The notes below the pieces were generated by a model. It was not told where the DNA came from, did not search any database, and saw nothing but the letters and a program-made list of their open reading frames with translations. A DNA stretch of 64,000 nucleotides from a virus. This document shows, piece by piece, positions 1-8,784 of the stretch. Where the stretch lies: IMG/VR virus record IMGVR_UViG_3300045747_000527, positions 124,001-188,000 of that record; one strand, written 5' to 3'. Each line of letters begins with the position of its first letter. Positions within the stretch are counted from its first letter, which is position 1. A program made the position numbers and the translations under genes.

Positions 1-370
1 AGATGTAGGTATCCCCGAAGGTCTCCATGAGCTGGAACTTTTCCTGCCTAGAGTCCTTGATCGACTGGATGATGAAGTTTGAGCTGATGGGGGTAGAGGC
101 CATCACCCGGCGGCCGGCGCGAGAAGGGATTGCCTCCCCCGTGGGGGTGCCGTCATCCTCGCCACCGAGCGGAGAAATCGGGCCTCCAGCGTCCACCAGG
201 GGGATGATGGTTCCGTCCGCCGCGATGATTCGAAGGGTGGCGTAGGTATCATCCTTAATCTCAAAGCCTCGGAAGGGTCGGCGGACCAAGCCGCGGGGGC
301 TATAGGTCTTATCCGAACTGCTGAGGTTCGTTGCGAAGGAATCCGTCCGTGTTTCAATCACTACGCCCAT
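1..370 (-). CDS. Probable baseplate/tail structural protein, N-terminal part (cut by window edge)
   Basis: An open frame reads from an ATG at 370 to the window edge without a stop, giving at least 123 residues beginning MGVVIETRTDSF. It lies just downstream of the large virion-like gene on the same strand. The segment with SNFIIQSIKDSRQEKFQ followed by ETFGDTYI is of a kind I associate with virion or baseplate proteins of large phages, but I cannot name the family. No membrane segment or signal peptide is seen. Function is inferred from position and general resemblance. Confidence 0.6.
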   Translation of the reverse strand, partial: MGVVIETRTDSFATNLSSSDKTYSPRGLVRRPFRGFEIKDDTYATLRIIAADGTIIPLVDAGGPISPLGGEDDGTPTGEAIPSRAGRRVMASTPISSNFIIQSIKDSRQEKFQLMETFGDTYI

Positions 371-378
371 TGTTACTC

Positions 379-594
379 CTACGTAGCTACGTTAGTCCGG
401 ATCATAAGGTCTTTGACATTCCGGCTGACTCGAACGATGTCCAGGGTCTCAGATGCGCGCAAAGCAAGTAGCTTCGCCCTGCTGCGGTTCACTATCACGT
501 CGTCCGGGGAGATCTTATCTCGCACGATGAACGTGACCTGCCGGTTGTTCTGTAATGTGTAGCTGAGCGCGACTTCTATTCTGTTCGTTGCCAT
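379..594 (-). CDS. Small hypothetical protein (71 aa)
   Basis: Starts at MATNRIEVALSY; AGGTG lies about 7 bases upstream of this ATG, which decides it over an upstream GTG. The predicted product is a small basic, beta-rich protein. Its start lies about 10 bases beyond the stop of the 1018-aa virion-like gene, so the two are probably cotranscribed. Possibly a small virion or head-tail joining component; no family recognised. Confidence 0.65.
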   Translation of the reverse strand: MATNRIEVALSYTLQNNRQVTFIVRDKISPDDVIVNRSRAKLLALRASETLDIVRVSRNVKDLMIRTNVAT

Positions 595-603
595 TGGCCG
601 CAC

Positions 604-3600
604 CTATGCATGTGAGGAGTTCTCTGGAGGCTTTTCCGCGGGCGCGTACTGGAACTTGCCGCCTTGCTCGGACGAGTAATACGCCTCCTGCATACTGAGC
701 ATTCTTGTGAGGGTATCGTGGATGCCCTCCATAGACCCTCGCCCACCCAGTTGCTTGCCCAACTCGCTGTCCTTTAAGCCTTTCATCTTCGGAAGTCCAG
801 TGTCGCTGTTCATGCCCACGAGGGCTGCAAGCTTTTCAAGGGCCCTGGATACCCCTGCTGCAGCATCCTTATCCTTACCTCCCAAAGAACCCATCAACCC
901 CCGCACCGCGGAAGCTCTGTCCGAGTCTAAGCCAGACACGGTACGGTCAATCAGATCATCTCGGGCCTTGCCGCCCTTCCGCAGAATACCCATCTCCTCT
1001 TTACCGAACCCCCCAGCACCGAAGGCACCTAACACACGACCAATTTCTCCGATACCTTTCGCGCCACCCCAATTCTTAATTCCGCTAACTTGCGCAGCTT
1101 CGCCGGCCATGTCTATAGCTCCGCGAATACCCGCAAATTCCGCAGAGTCCGTAGGCAGCAGGCTCTTCAGTTTTTCCGCGGCACCCGCACCCCCTGCCTT
1201 AACCTGTTGGATCAGTTTCTCCATCGTCTCTTTACGGGCACCGGGGTCAAAGTCAGAGTGCAACAGTCTCTTCAGCAATCCTCCTAGTCCTAGACTACTT
1301 CCGCCTTTGCCGGGGGCCTTAATGGCGTCCGCCGTACCTAGAACGTAGTCCTCTCTGCCGCCAAGCTGCCCTGCCGCGCTCCCCATTCTCTTCTGCATAG
1401 TTTCGGCGAAAGCTACATCCCCTTGTTTGTCAATGTTCTGAGCGACGCCGCCCATGACAGATCGCAGTGTCTTTGCCGTTTCACCGCCCGCCTGGGACAT
1501 AGAAAGAAGCTCCTCAACAGCACCCTTTTGGCTGCGAGATAGCTTTCCTTTTCTGAGCAAGTCCATCATGCCATACGGACTCCCCGCGGCCAAAGTACGT
1601 GCTGCTTCCGCAAACCCCTCAACGCCCTGAAGCTCTTGCAAGTCTACGTTCTTGCCAGCTGATCTGGCGGTACTGAACGCACCCGTGCCCATCGCCCCTG
1701 ACAGAGGACTAACACCACCTCCAGCGCCGGACAACTTACTCGCAAAGCCGCGCATCTCTGCATCTAACTCAGCTCGACTTCGTGGCCCGCCCTCTGACAC
1801 GCGTCCACCCGACAAGATGCTCTTACGTAGAGCGCCGGCAGTACTAGACGTGATGCCCTCAACCTTTGACCCAGGAGTGGCACGTCCCCAAATGCGATCC
1901 ATCCCAGACGACCACGCGTCACTGATCGAACTCGCAGCCGCAGCACCGAACTCCACCAGCGCGGAGTTCTCCACATGATGGCCTATCTTGCGCATCAATC
2001 CACCAAAGGAGTGGTTGAGCATAGTATCTGCTTGACGGTTCTCGGCCTCCCGCTGGTTGAGTTCTCGCTCTGCGTTCTCTCGAATAATCCTGGGCTGGTT
2101 GCGGGCCAGATCTGCGAAGATATCCGCGGTCTTGGCATTCACTCCCATAAACCTTTGGATCATTCTGCGGGTGACGTACTTATCCATGTCACCAGTGCTG
2201 TTCAGCTTATCCCCCAACGCTCCACGTATGAAAGCCACCTGACCCATAGGGCCCTGTGCCAACATTTCACCACGCAAACTTTCCTCCCCCATTAGAAACT
2301 TCGCAGCGTTTCCATGCCCAGACACGTTCTTCTCCGCAGTACTCTGTATGCTGCCTACGCCCATACCTCCCGACATGAACGATGAGAGCTTCTCCTTATC
2401 GAAGCCCGTGAACCCTTTATTGGCCAGGGAAGCCAACATCCAACGTCCAGTACGGGAAGACGCAAAACGAGTAGCCCCAGCCTGAAGAGTTTGCGAGAAC
2501 GCTTGGATCGCTTCAGGACCCTGAAGACCCGTAGCTTCTTGCAGCGTTTGCTCGCTAATGGCACCGCTGCGCATTCCTCCGCCGACCAAGCTGAGCGTCC
2601 TCTGCATGCCAAGTGCTCCCGCGGCTCCAGACGCCCCCACGCTTCTAGCCATCGCCGCACCCTGGCCCATAGCCTCCTGAGTGGCCGCCACCGACATACC
2701 AGTCTGTGTGGCCGCCCCGCGGGTAAGCGTACTAGCGGCCATGACGTCAGACGGTGACCAGAACCCCATCTTCCGTGCTTCCGCCAAAAAAGGCATCGCG
2801 CCAGCCAAGGTGGTGTTCATGGTCTTGGCAACCACCTTCAGTGTCTTGGTGAGCTCTGCGAACTTTTTCTTGAACGTCTCTGCGTCCTGCACAGCTTTGA
2901 AAAGCCCGCCCTGAACCCCCTGCTCCATTATCGCAGTCAGCTCAGATGTGTTTGTGAGCACGCTGTCACCACTGCGCGCCACGTCCCGAATACCCTTAGC
3001 AATGTCCGCGCCCTCGCTACGGTTGAATCCGAACCCCGTGCGGGACATGGGGTTGGTGAACCGCATGTTCTTCTGCAAGAAGTCCTGTACATGACTCGTA
3101 TGCTGGGCCCCCTCCATCATTTGCCCCGCACCCCACCCAATCGCCTGGGTAGCCATGAACGCTGGAGCAGCAGCCATCAGCCCCGCCCCCAGCCCTCCGA
3201 GACCCGCGCGAGCCATGTTCCCGAAGCCGCCCGAGGCAATCCTCCCAGCGTTGCCCAGTATGCCCTCAGCCGTGCCCATGAGCCCGCTCCCAGACGCCAC
3301 GCCACTCATCAGCCCGGACCCACGGAAGAACCCGGACATCGCCGCGTACGTCGGGTCCATCATGCTGAACGCCTTGCCCGCCACCCCAGGTAAGAAGCTG
3401 CCAGCCAATGCCGCAACGGGCAGCGCAGACTGTGCGATAGACACCCCTGCCCCCAAAACCCGCGGCCCCAGATGCTGACCGTACACGTCATACATGGGCG
3501 GGGGCATGGTAAACGCCGCCGGGTCGTACATTGCGGGAGCACTGGCATAGGCTCCTCCACGTCCTTCAGGCCCTATAGAGCCTGCGAAATTGGTCACATT

Positions 3601-3660
3601 GCCGAACATCGCAGACTGCCCGGTCATCAGGCTGTTGACTTGGTGGCTGGAGAACGGCAT
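604..3660 (-). CDS. Large Gly/Ala/Met-rich virion protein, possible tape measure or internal protein
   Basis: A 1018-residue product, by far the largest in the window, rich in Gly, Ala, Ser and Met. The first ~180 residues carry Gly/Ala-rich stretches of hydrophobic character (for example SALPVAALAGSFLPGVAGKA), as in tape-measure or internal virion proteins; the middle is helical and rich in Gln, Lys and Glu. I chose the ATG at 3660 (MPFSSHQVNS); a TTG 48 bases upstream is also open and neither has a strong ribosome site. Neighbouring small structural-type genes support a virion role. No enzymatic motif seen. Alternative: a decoration or ejected protein. Confidence 0.6.
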   Translation of the reverse strand: MPFSSHQVNSLMTGQSAMFGNVTNFAGSIGPEGRGGAYASAPAMYDPAAFTMPPPMYDVYGQHLGPRVLGAGVSIAQSALPVAALAGSFLPGVAGKAFSMMDPTYAAMSGFFRGSGLMSGVASGSGLMGTAEGILGNAGRIASGGFGNMARAGLGGLGAGLMAAAPAFMATQAIGWGAGQMMEGAQHTSHVQDFLQKNMRFTNPMSRTGFGFNRSEGADIAKGIRDVARSGDSVLTNTSELTAIMEQGVQGGLFKAVQDAETFKKKFAELTKTLKVVAKTMNTTLAGAMPFLAEARKMGFWSPSDVMAASTLTRGAATQTGMSVAATQEAMGQGAAMARSVGASGAAGALGMQRTLSLVGGGMRSGAISEQTLQEATGLQGPEAIQAFSQTLQAGATRFASSRTGRWMLASLANKGFTGFDKEKLSSFMSGGMGVGSIQSTAEKNVSGHGNAAKFLMGEESLRGEMLAQGPMGQVAFIRGALGDKLNSTGDMDKYVTRRMIQRFMGVNAKTADIFADLARNQPRIIRENAERELNQREAENRQADTMLNHSFGGLMRKIGHHVENSALVEFGAAAASSISDAWSSGMDRIWGRATPGSKVEGITSSTAGALRKSILSGGRVSEGGPRSRAELDAEMRGFASKLSGAGGGVSPLSGAMGTGAFSTARSAGKNVDLQELQGVEGFAEAARTLAAGSPYGMMDLLRKGKLSRSQKGAVEELLSMSQAGGETAKTLRSVMGGVAQNIDKQGDVAFAETMQKRMGSAAGQLGGREDYVLGTADAIKAPGKGGSSLGLGGLLKRLLHSDFDPGARKETMEKLIQQVKAGGAGAAEKLKSLLPTDSAEFAGIRGAIDMAGEAAQVSGIKNWGGAKGIGEIGRVLGAFGAGGFGKEEMGILRKGGKARDDLIDRTVSGLDSDRASAVRGLMGSLGGKDKDAAAGVSRALEKLAALVGMNSDTGLPKMKGLKDSELGKQLGGRGSMEGIHDTLTRMLSMQEAYYSSEQGGKFQYAPAEKPPENSSHA

Positions 3661-3708
3661 CGCTGTACAGGTTATCACCGAACGGGTCAGTACCTCAATC
3701 AATGTCAA

Positions 3709-3743
3709 GGGCTAAAGAAAGAGTCCCCGAAGGGACTCTCTCA
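3709..3743 (-). terminator. Intrinsic terminator after the PhaR-like gene
   Basis: On the minus strand a hairpin AGAGTCCC-TTCG-GGGACTCT is followed by TTTCTTTAGCCC, the same conserved tail found at the plus-strand terminators. It sits directly after the stop of the gene at 3746-4009 and separates it from the virion genes. Confidence 0.85.
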
Positions 3744-3745
3744 AA

Positions 3746-4009
3746 CTAGTGCTGTGGTGGCATAGCCGGTTCAGTGGCCCCGCAGATGAGCCTCAGTAGA
3801 TCTTCTTGAGGAAAGACGACGCCTCGTTTCGCCTCCTCAAACATGATCTGAGCGAGCGTCTGCGTTGTGATGTCAGCCCCGCCGTCGTGGCCCACGACCT
3901 TGAAGCCCTGGCCGCTGCGAAGCACAGCGGCTAGTTCACGCAAGGTCACGTACCTCTTCGTGAAGGTATCGTAGAGCTTTCGATTCGAATAGCGTTTGAT
4001 GGTTCGCAT
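3746..4009 (-). CDS. PhaR-like PHB/PHA accumulation regulator DNA-binding domain protein
   Basis: The 87-residue product has the hallmark N-terminal pattern of PHB_acc_N (PhaR) domains: IKRYSNRKLYDT, then RYVTLRELA, FKVVGHDGGADIT and LAQIMFEEAKRG. In bacteria PhaR binds DNA and PHA granules to control polyhydroxyalkanoate storage. Here only the DNA-binding domain is present (residues ~3-65) plus a short tail, so a phage or host transcription regulator is the likely role. It is the last gene of a minus-strand unit with the 132-aa and 670-aa genes, closed by its own terminator. The domain call is confident; the target is unknown. Confidence 0.85.
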   Translation of the reverse strand: MRTIKRYSNRKLYDTFTKRYVTLRELAAVLRSGQGFKVVGHDGGADITTQTLAQIMFEEAKRGVVFPQEDLLRLICGATEPAMPPQH

Positions 4010-4018
4010 GTGATTCTC

Positions 4019-4417
4019 CTAGAGGGCGTCCATCTGCGCCTGGAGCTCCTCGATTGTGGCGCTCTTCAGTTTCTCGTCCTGCTTCTCGCTGATGAGGGCC
4101 ATGATCTTCTGCTTCTTCTCCCTGGTCTCCTTGGCCTTCCGTCTTGCCTCACTCTCAGCAAGTCTGATCTGGATGATGTGCTTGACGATTTCGAACATGG
4201 CGGGGGTAGTGGTGTCTGCGGATTCTTCCTTCGGCTTGACGAAAGATTCCTCGTCAACAGCTGCCTTCAACTGCTTGTTGAGACCCTTGGCAATGTCATC
4301 GAGACAAGCACGGTTACTTCTCTCGGTTGTCAACGGCAGGTCCCAAAGGTCCTCCACTGACAGCGTACCCTGGGCTGACTCGTACCGGAACCTCTCGCGT
4401 GTCGCTCTTTCGAACAT
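4019..4417 (-). CDS. Conserved coiled-coil phage protein (132 aa)
   Basis: Begins MFERATRERFRYE, with AAGGA before the ATG; a long upstream extension of the frame is discarded because it overlaps the preceding gene. The N-terminus has a LSVEDLWDLPL segment; the second half (about residues 75-132) is a charged helix rich in Glu, Lys and Arg ending in EELQAQMDAL. This architecture recurs in large phages but has no function known to me. It lies 9 bases upstream of the PhaR-like gene. Confidence 0.75.
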   Translation of the reverse strand: MFERATRERFRYESAQGTLSVEDLWDLPLTTERSNRACLDDIAKGLNKQLKAAVDEESFVKPKEESADTTTPAMFEIVKHIIQIRLAESEARRKAKETREKKQKIMALISEKQDEKLKSATIEELQAQMDAL

Positions 4418-4446
4418 GGTTTCCTTCTTTCTTTTGATTGGGCTGA

Positions 4447-6459
4447 CTAGAACATTACCTTGACCGTTCTGGTGAACGATCCCTTTACCTTGCAGAGTAG
4501 GTGACCCCTCTGCGTAGATGAGAAGCCGATGCCACTCAACTGACTCGCTGACTCCTTCGTCTTTGACTTCGATGCAACGATCTCCAGAACCTTGCGGTGC
4601 TGGTTCAGCTCGGGCAGGAGGAACTCGTTGTAGAACCCCCTGGCCGACCCTGCGTTCAAGCACTCCCTCAACATGAAGAAGTAGTGTTTGTTACCCGTGC
4701 CGTCCGTCTCTCCCCAATAGTTCGGGGACAGCATCACTGCCTCAACAGGAGTGAACTCCTGTGTCTTGATACCCCAGGCTTCTTTGGCTACCTGAGATGA
4801 TGAAAGCGCCGGGACGATCTTGAAGCCAGTCTCGTGTGAATACTGGATATCCGCGACGGCAACATTCTCCCCGCCCCTAACTGCCTTGGGGTATGAGAGA
4901 GTGTGCACCACTCCGTCAAATTCGATCTCTACCTCGAAGCCCACGTCCACTGTCTCTCGCTGACAGAACTGATGGACGCTAAGGCGGTAGACCCCCGGCT
5001 TCATTCGTTTTCGATCTAGATAGCAGATATTCTCCACCGGAGTTTTGCTTTGCCCGCCCCCGGCGTTCATGTCTACGTCCAAGGCCCCGGTGCCGGAGTT
5101 CTTAGCTCCAAAGTAAATCTCAAACCCTCCAGGTTCCTTCATGTGAAAATCGAGGTCATCGTAATTAGACCACGACAGAGAACACCTGAGGTCCCCGTCC
5201 ACCTTGCCACCCGCGGACTTGACCCGCTCCTTGATTGAATCCGCAAAGTCCCCCTGGTAAGACCAGCTGAAGTTGTTCTTCCACTTGAACAGCCGCTTAG
5301 CAGTAAGGTCGCAGGGCGCGATCAAACTGACGAAGCGATTGAGGTGTTCGTTCTCCACCATCACCTCTAGCGAGGTCGCCTTCGGCAAGACACTGGAGAT
5401 GAAGTCCTCAATACCGATCTCCTCGACCTTGTCGAGCTTCTTTGCCGACGCCGCCTTGGGCGTGATTGTGTCGAACACGTCAGCATCCAGCTGCTTCCTG
5501 GTCTCGCGGTCTGCGAAGAGGACGTCGTTGATGGTGATGTCGTCAAGAGTCGCAAACCGTCGTTCAAGCGCAGAGGTCAGGCCAAGCTCCTCTACCTTTG
5601 CCCGAGCGTTCTGAATCATGGCCTTGGTGACCAGGGCAGTCGGCCGTCTATAATTGATCGGTGCGACCTTGGTTTCGAATGCCTTGACCGCCTCGTCCAT
5701 CTCCTTCCCCTCAGACAAATCCACCAGTAGCGTTCCTATGACGGTGTTGCGGATACGGGACACGGATAGATGCGTACTGGCGGCGAGTGACCAGCAAAAG
5801 AGAGACTGCTTCTTGGCCGAGGTCAGCTTGTCAAAGTCCACCTTGAGCTTCCGGAACTTATCGAGCACAGGCTTGTGCTCCTCCCCGCGGTAGAGGCTGT
5901 TCTGGCCGATGAGTTCGAGAACAGTATCGACGGACTCCAGGCTGAGCTCCTGAAGAGAGCGGAGCATGACATCATAGGTTGCTCGCGCTTCACCGAGCCG
6001 GGTTCCGATGTCCCTCTTGGAAGCAACGATACCGTCAGGAAGTCTGAAGTAGAAGTGTTCCCACTCTTTGATCCCAGCGTCTCCCTCTTCGTAATTCCTA
6101 TCCGTGCCGACCACGGATTCCGCATGAAGGTAGACGTTGTCCACGTCACAGGACTTGACGAACTCTGACATCGCGTCCGCTACTGGCTGGTAGTTGCCCG
6201 CCACCTTCACGTCCCACACGCTAACCAACTTGTGATCTTTGACGTACACGAGTCCGCCGATGTTCCGGATGAAGTGCCGGCAGCAAGAACAGTCGTGCTC
6301 TGTGCGTTCACGGAACTTGGGATTGGCACCTTCGGGAAAAGAAGACAGGTACGTCTCCCACAGCTTGTCTCCTTCAACCCTAACCCGAAGAAGCGTACCT
6401 CCTGCCACCATCTTGGCGAACTGCCGTTGTACCGCGGTCTTGATAAGTGTGAAATCCAT
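4447..6459 (-). CDS. Large conserved hypothetical with C-terminal DUF2135/YfaP-like beta domain
   Basis: A 670-residue protein. Near residue 58 there is a CSCCRHF cluster with conserved surroundings, suggesting metal binding. The middle is helical. Around residues 430-560 the sequence LRCSLSWSNYDDLDFHMKEP, then GALDVDMNAGGG and MKPGVYRLSVHQF, resembles the YfaP/DUF2135 beta-sandwich found in surface-associated bacterial proteins. This is the first gene after a minus-strand GGTATAAG promoter (6542-6550) and starts a three-gene unit. Function unknown; the domain resemblance is by eye. Confidence 0.75.
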   Translation of the reverse strand: MDFTLIKTAVQRQFAKMVAGGTLLRVRVEGDKLWETYLSSFPEGANPKFRERTEHDCSCCRHFIRNIGGLVYVKDHKLVSVWDVKVAGNYQPVADAMSEFVKSCDVDNVYLHAESVVGTDRNYEEGDAGIKEWEHFYFRLPDGIVASKRDIGTRLGEARATYDVMLRSLQELSLESVDTVLELIGQNSLYRGEEHKPVLDKFRKLKVDFDKLTSAKKQSLFCWSLAASTHLSVSRIRNTVIGTLLVDLSEGKEMDEAVKAFETKVAPINYRRPTALVTKAMIQNARAKVEELGLTSALERRFATLDDITINDVLFADRETRKQLDADVFDTITPKAASAKKLDKVEEIGIEDFISSVLPKATSLEVMVENEHLNRFVSLIAPCDLTAKRLFKWKNNFSWSYQGDFADSIKERVKSAGGKVDGDLRCSLSWSNYDDLDFHMKEPGGFEIYFGAKNSGTGALDVDMNAGGGQSKTPVENICYLDRKRMKPGVYRLSVHQFCQRETVDVGFEVEIEFDGVVHTLSYPKAVRGGENVAVADIQYSHETGFKIVPALSSSQVAKEAWGIKTQEFTPVEAVMLSPNYWGETDGTGNKHYFFMLRECLNAGSARGFYNEFLLPELNQHRKVLEIVASKSKTKESASQLSGIGFSSTQRGHLLCKVKGSFTRTVKVMF

Positions 6460-6541
6460 CGTGACTCCTTTGTGGACTGATCATTGGGCATGGCTACGCC
6501 CCACCAGGGTCAATAGCCTACGGCTAAGCCCAGTCACAGTT

Positions 6542-6550
6542 CTTATACCG
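6542..6550 (-). promoter_or_regulatory. GGTATAAG-type promoter for the 670-aa gene
   Basis: Reads ACGGTATAAGAAC on the minus strand, 83 bases upstream of the ATG at 6459. It matches the recurrent phage promoter element of this window. Confidence 0.7.
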
Positions 6551-6600
6551 TGATCTGCGTGGGAATTACGCCAGAGGCCACACGACGATCTCATAGCTGA

Positions 6601-6635
6601 CGCACTTCGGCTACAGTGGTTGCAGCCGAAGTGCG
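6601..6635 (-). terminator. Perfect 12-bp hairpin downstream of the Cys-rich gene, possible terminator or RNA-processing site
   Basis: CGCACTTCGGCT pairs perfectly with AGCCGAAGTGCG around an 11-base loop. It lies between the stop at 6754 and the next promoter. There is no U-run, so it is not a standard terminator. Its core (GGCT, loop ...CAGTGGTTG..., AGCC) recurs at 31047-31067. Confidence 0.5.
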
Positions 6636-6753
6636 TTATGCTCTGAAAAACTTAGATCATACGTGGCATAAGTATAGTGACGTCCCCAGGACGCTGAGGA
6701 ACGAGGAAGCGCAGCCAGCAGAACGAAGGCCGCCAGCCGAAAGGCAAGGTGAG

Positions 6754-7128
6754 TCAGGTTCGCTGGGAGGAGCCGTGCGAATCCGTTTTTTTCTCGCCCA
6801 ATCCTGGAACAGCCGCTTTGGGGGCCGCGGGTACTGGTGGTGGTGGTGGTGCAACTGGGGGCTTTGTGAAGGCAGCCATGGCCGCATCCCGAGTTGCATT
6901 ACTCCTTCTCGGCGTCACCTTCTTCATATCCCTGGTGACGTCTTCCCAGTGCGTGGCCACCACTTCTCTGCACCCGGTACACAGGTCAGAGAAGGTCACG
7001 GTCTTACCCATGAACGTGCAAGAGAACACAGCCACGTCCTTGAGGTTCTCTTCCCCCGGCGTGGTACCTACGTGTTCGACTTTCTTACAGCGGTCACATC
7101 TCAACTCTACGACAACTTTGCGTCCCAT
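6754..7128 (-). CDS. Zinc-ribbon protein with Pro-rich tail
   Basis: Starts MGRKVVVELRCDRCKK (GAGG upstream). CDRC and a later LCTGCREV make a four-Cys zinc ribbon over residues ~10-60. The C-terminal third is disordered, with a PPVAPPPPPVP run. It overlaps no neighbour; the gene upstream ends 10 bases before its start. Such ribbons often bind nucleic acid or RNA polymerase, but no specific role can be assigned. Confidence 0.7.
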   Translation of the reverse strand: MGRKVVVELRCDRCKKVEHVGTTPGEENLKDVAVFSCTFMGKTVTFSDLCTGCREVVATHWEDVTRDMKKVTPRRSNATRDAAMAAFTKPPVAPPPPPVPAAPKAAVPGLGEKKTDSHGSSQRT

Positions 7129-7138
7129 TTTTCCGTCC

Positions 7139-7375
7139 TCAATCCTTGGTACTTGCAGCCGTCTGCGCATGTAGGATCTTCCATGCCAGGTATGTCTTCA
7201 GCAGGGTTCTCTCTACCGGCACCAGCCGATCCTGCTCCATGCCGACCATGTGCCTGCTGAACGCATCCACTTCAGCGTTCATTGCGGCCGCCAGCTCTGC
7301 GTTGTTGCATTCCTTGGCCGTCTGCCTGCCATCCGGCAAGGCCAGGTTGATTTCAATAGCTTGCTTGATTTGCAT
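7139..7375 (-). CDS. Small hypothetical protein (78 aa)
   Basis: A strong GGAGG precedes the ATG. The product is mostly helical and acidic, without Cys motifs or membrane segments. It is the first gene of a minus-strand pair with the Cys-rich gene downstream and is divergent from the ligase gene. No family recognised. Confidence 0.7.
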   Translation of the reverse strand: MQIKQAIEINLALPDGRQTAKECNNAELAAAMNAEVDAFSRHMVGMEQDRLVPVERTLLKTYLAWKILHAQTAASTKD

Positions 7376-7404
7376 GTGCCTCCGAGAAAGATTCTACATT
7401 ACGG

Positions 7405-7413
7405 GGGTATAAG
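7405..7413 (+). promoter_or_regulatory. GGGTATAAG promoter for the ligase gene
   Basis: GGGTATAAG lies 37 bases upstream of the ligase ATG. The 17 bases GGGTATAAGATCTGCAG are identical to the promoter at 58274, showing conservation beyond the core. Confidence 0.8.
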
Positions 7414-7449
7414 ATCTGCAGATATCTGCTAGCCAACAAGGAGATCTGC

Positions 7450-8784
7450 ATGAACGCAAGACACGAGCTACACCAAAAACGAGGCCTCAGCACAGAAAGA
7501 TTCTGGATCATAGAATGCCGTGATGACATCCTCACCACTGAGTGGGGGGCGGTAGAAGGCGGCGTCCGCAAGAGGCACGGCAGAACAGAAGACACCATCA
7601 AAGCGAAAGGCAAGCTGGGTACCGCAGCATTCGTGTCAGCCAATGAGAATGCTGTTTTCAACATGGAGCGGGAAATCCGCAAGAAGATGGAGGAGGGATA
7701 CGAAGACATCCTCAGCACCAGGAAGCAAGTCACCAATGGCGACCAGATCTCCCATGACGTCGCACTCTTCAAGAACCTGGCCTTCTGCAAGCCGGCCAAG
7801 AAGCCCAGCAAGACCGTGATGGGGAGACACGACATCATCGGAACCGTGAAGTTCAATGGCGAGACTGTGATCGCCCACAGGATGAGCAACGGCAAGGCCA
7901 AGATATACAGCCGCCGAATCATCGACATCACAGATTGGTTCCCCCAGCTGATCTCCTTCATGGAATCCCCAGCCGTGCCAACCAAGAGCATCCTGATGTT
8001 CGAAGGACACATGGGCCGCGGTGCCACCAGAAAAGACGCGCTCAAGGCCGCCTCCATCTTCCGCTCGAAAGCCCCACTAGCTCTGGAGAAACAGGAACAG
8101 AACGGCTGGATGTCGTTCTACTTGTTCCGCGCTCCATTCTGGGATGGTGAGCCCTACGAGCAGCGCTACACAAATCGAGACCAGATACTCTGGATGGAAG
8201 ACATACTGTCTCCGCTCCTACGGAAATTCTCCTGGAGAGACCAAAAGCTGCTGAAGCCCATACAGGTAGTGCGGAACCTAACCGTGGATTCCGCACTCGC
8301 TCACGCCCGCGCGAACAAGCTGGAAGGCTTGGTCGGCTATCTGCCCGAAGCGTGTATGGGAGATCAAGCATGGTCGTTCAACGGCAAACCCACCAGGCCA
8401 AACCACTTCTTCAAACTGAAGATCGACGAAGAAGATGACTTCGTCATCAAGTTCAACCCAGAGAAGGGCCACGGTACCTGGGGTACCGGGAAGAACCAGA
8501 AGCGTGTTGGTACGTTTGCCATGTATCAGTACGGGGCTGGAGGAACCTTGGTGTACTGCGGTGACGTAGGAACGGGATTCTCTGATGAAGATCGCGAGGA
8601 TGTCATAGCCTGGATGAAGTCAGCTGGGCAGACGTGGGAAGGCGTTGCTGAAGTCCGCTATGAGACGAGATTCCTCATCTCAGCTGGGGACAAGAGCAAC
8701 GCTATCCAACTTCCTCGAATCGTTCGGTTCCGCGAGGATAAGGGCGCCACAGAGTGTATCTGTGAGGCCCTCATCGAAGAGTAG
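7450..8784 (+). CDS. WGR-domain ATP-dependent polynucleotide ligase
   Basis: 444 residues. The N-terminus (about 17-85) is a WGR domain: FWIIECRDD, EWGAVEGG and a closing KKMEEGYE. The rest follows the nucleotidyltransferase ligase order: motif I KFNG with the presumed adenylated Lys at 134, motif IIIa FEGHM (Glu185), motif IV EGLVGY (Glu292) and motif V FFKLK (Lys322/324). It would seal nicks via a ligase-AMP intermediate. KFNG instead of KxDG is compatible with either DNA or RNA ligases. Single-gene plus-strand unit with its own promoter inside a minus-strand region; AGGAG precedes the ATG. DNA versus RNA substrate cannot be decided from sequence. Confidence 0.85.
   Translation: MNARHELHQKRGLSTERFWIIECRDDILTTEWGAVEGGVRKRHGRTEDTIKAKGKLGTAAFVSANENAVFNMEREIRKKMEEGYEDILSTRKQVTNGDQISHDVALFKNLAFCKPAKKPSKTVMGRHDIIGTVKFNGETVIAHRMSNGKAKIYSRRIIDITDWFPQLISFMESPAVPTKSILMFEGHMGRGATRKDALKAASIFRSKAPLALEKQEQNGWMSFYLFRAPFWDGEPYEQRYTNRDQILWMEDILSPLLRKFSWRDQKLLKPIQVVRNLTVDSALAHARANKLEGLVGYLPEACMGDQAWSFNGKPTRPNHFFKLKIDEEDDFVIKFNPEKGHGTWGTGKNQKRVGTFAMYQYGAGGTLVYCGDVGTGFSDEDREDVIAWMKSAGQTWEGVAEVRYETRFLISAGDKSNAIQLPRIVRFREDKGATECICEALIEE

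Noticed and set aside
103-357. 84-aa open frame on the minus strand
   Set aside because: It overlaps a better frame that stays open from an ATG at 370 to the window edge and has more protein-like composition.
707-1348. 213-aa plus-strand open frame inside the large virion gene
   Set aside because: Pro/Ser-rich shadow with no ribosome site, opposite a continuous 1018-aa gene.
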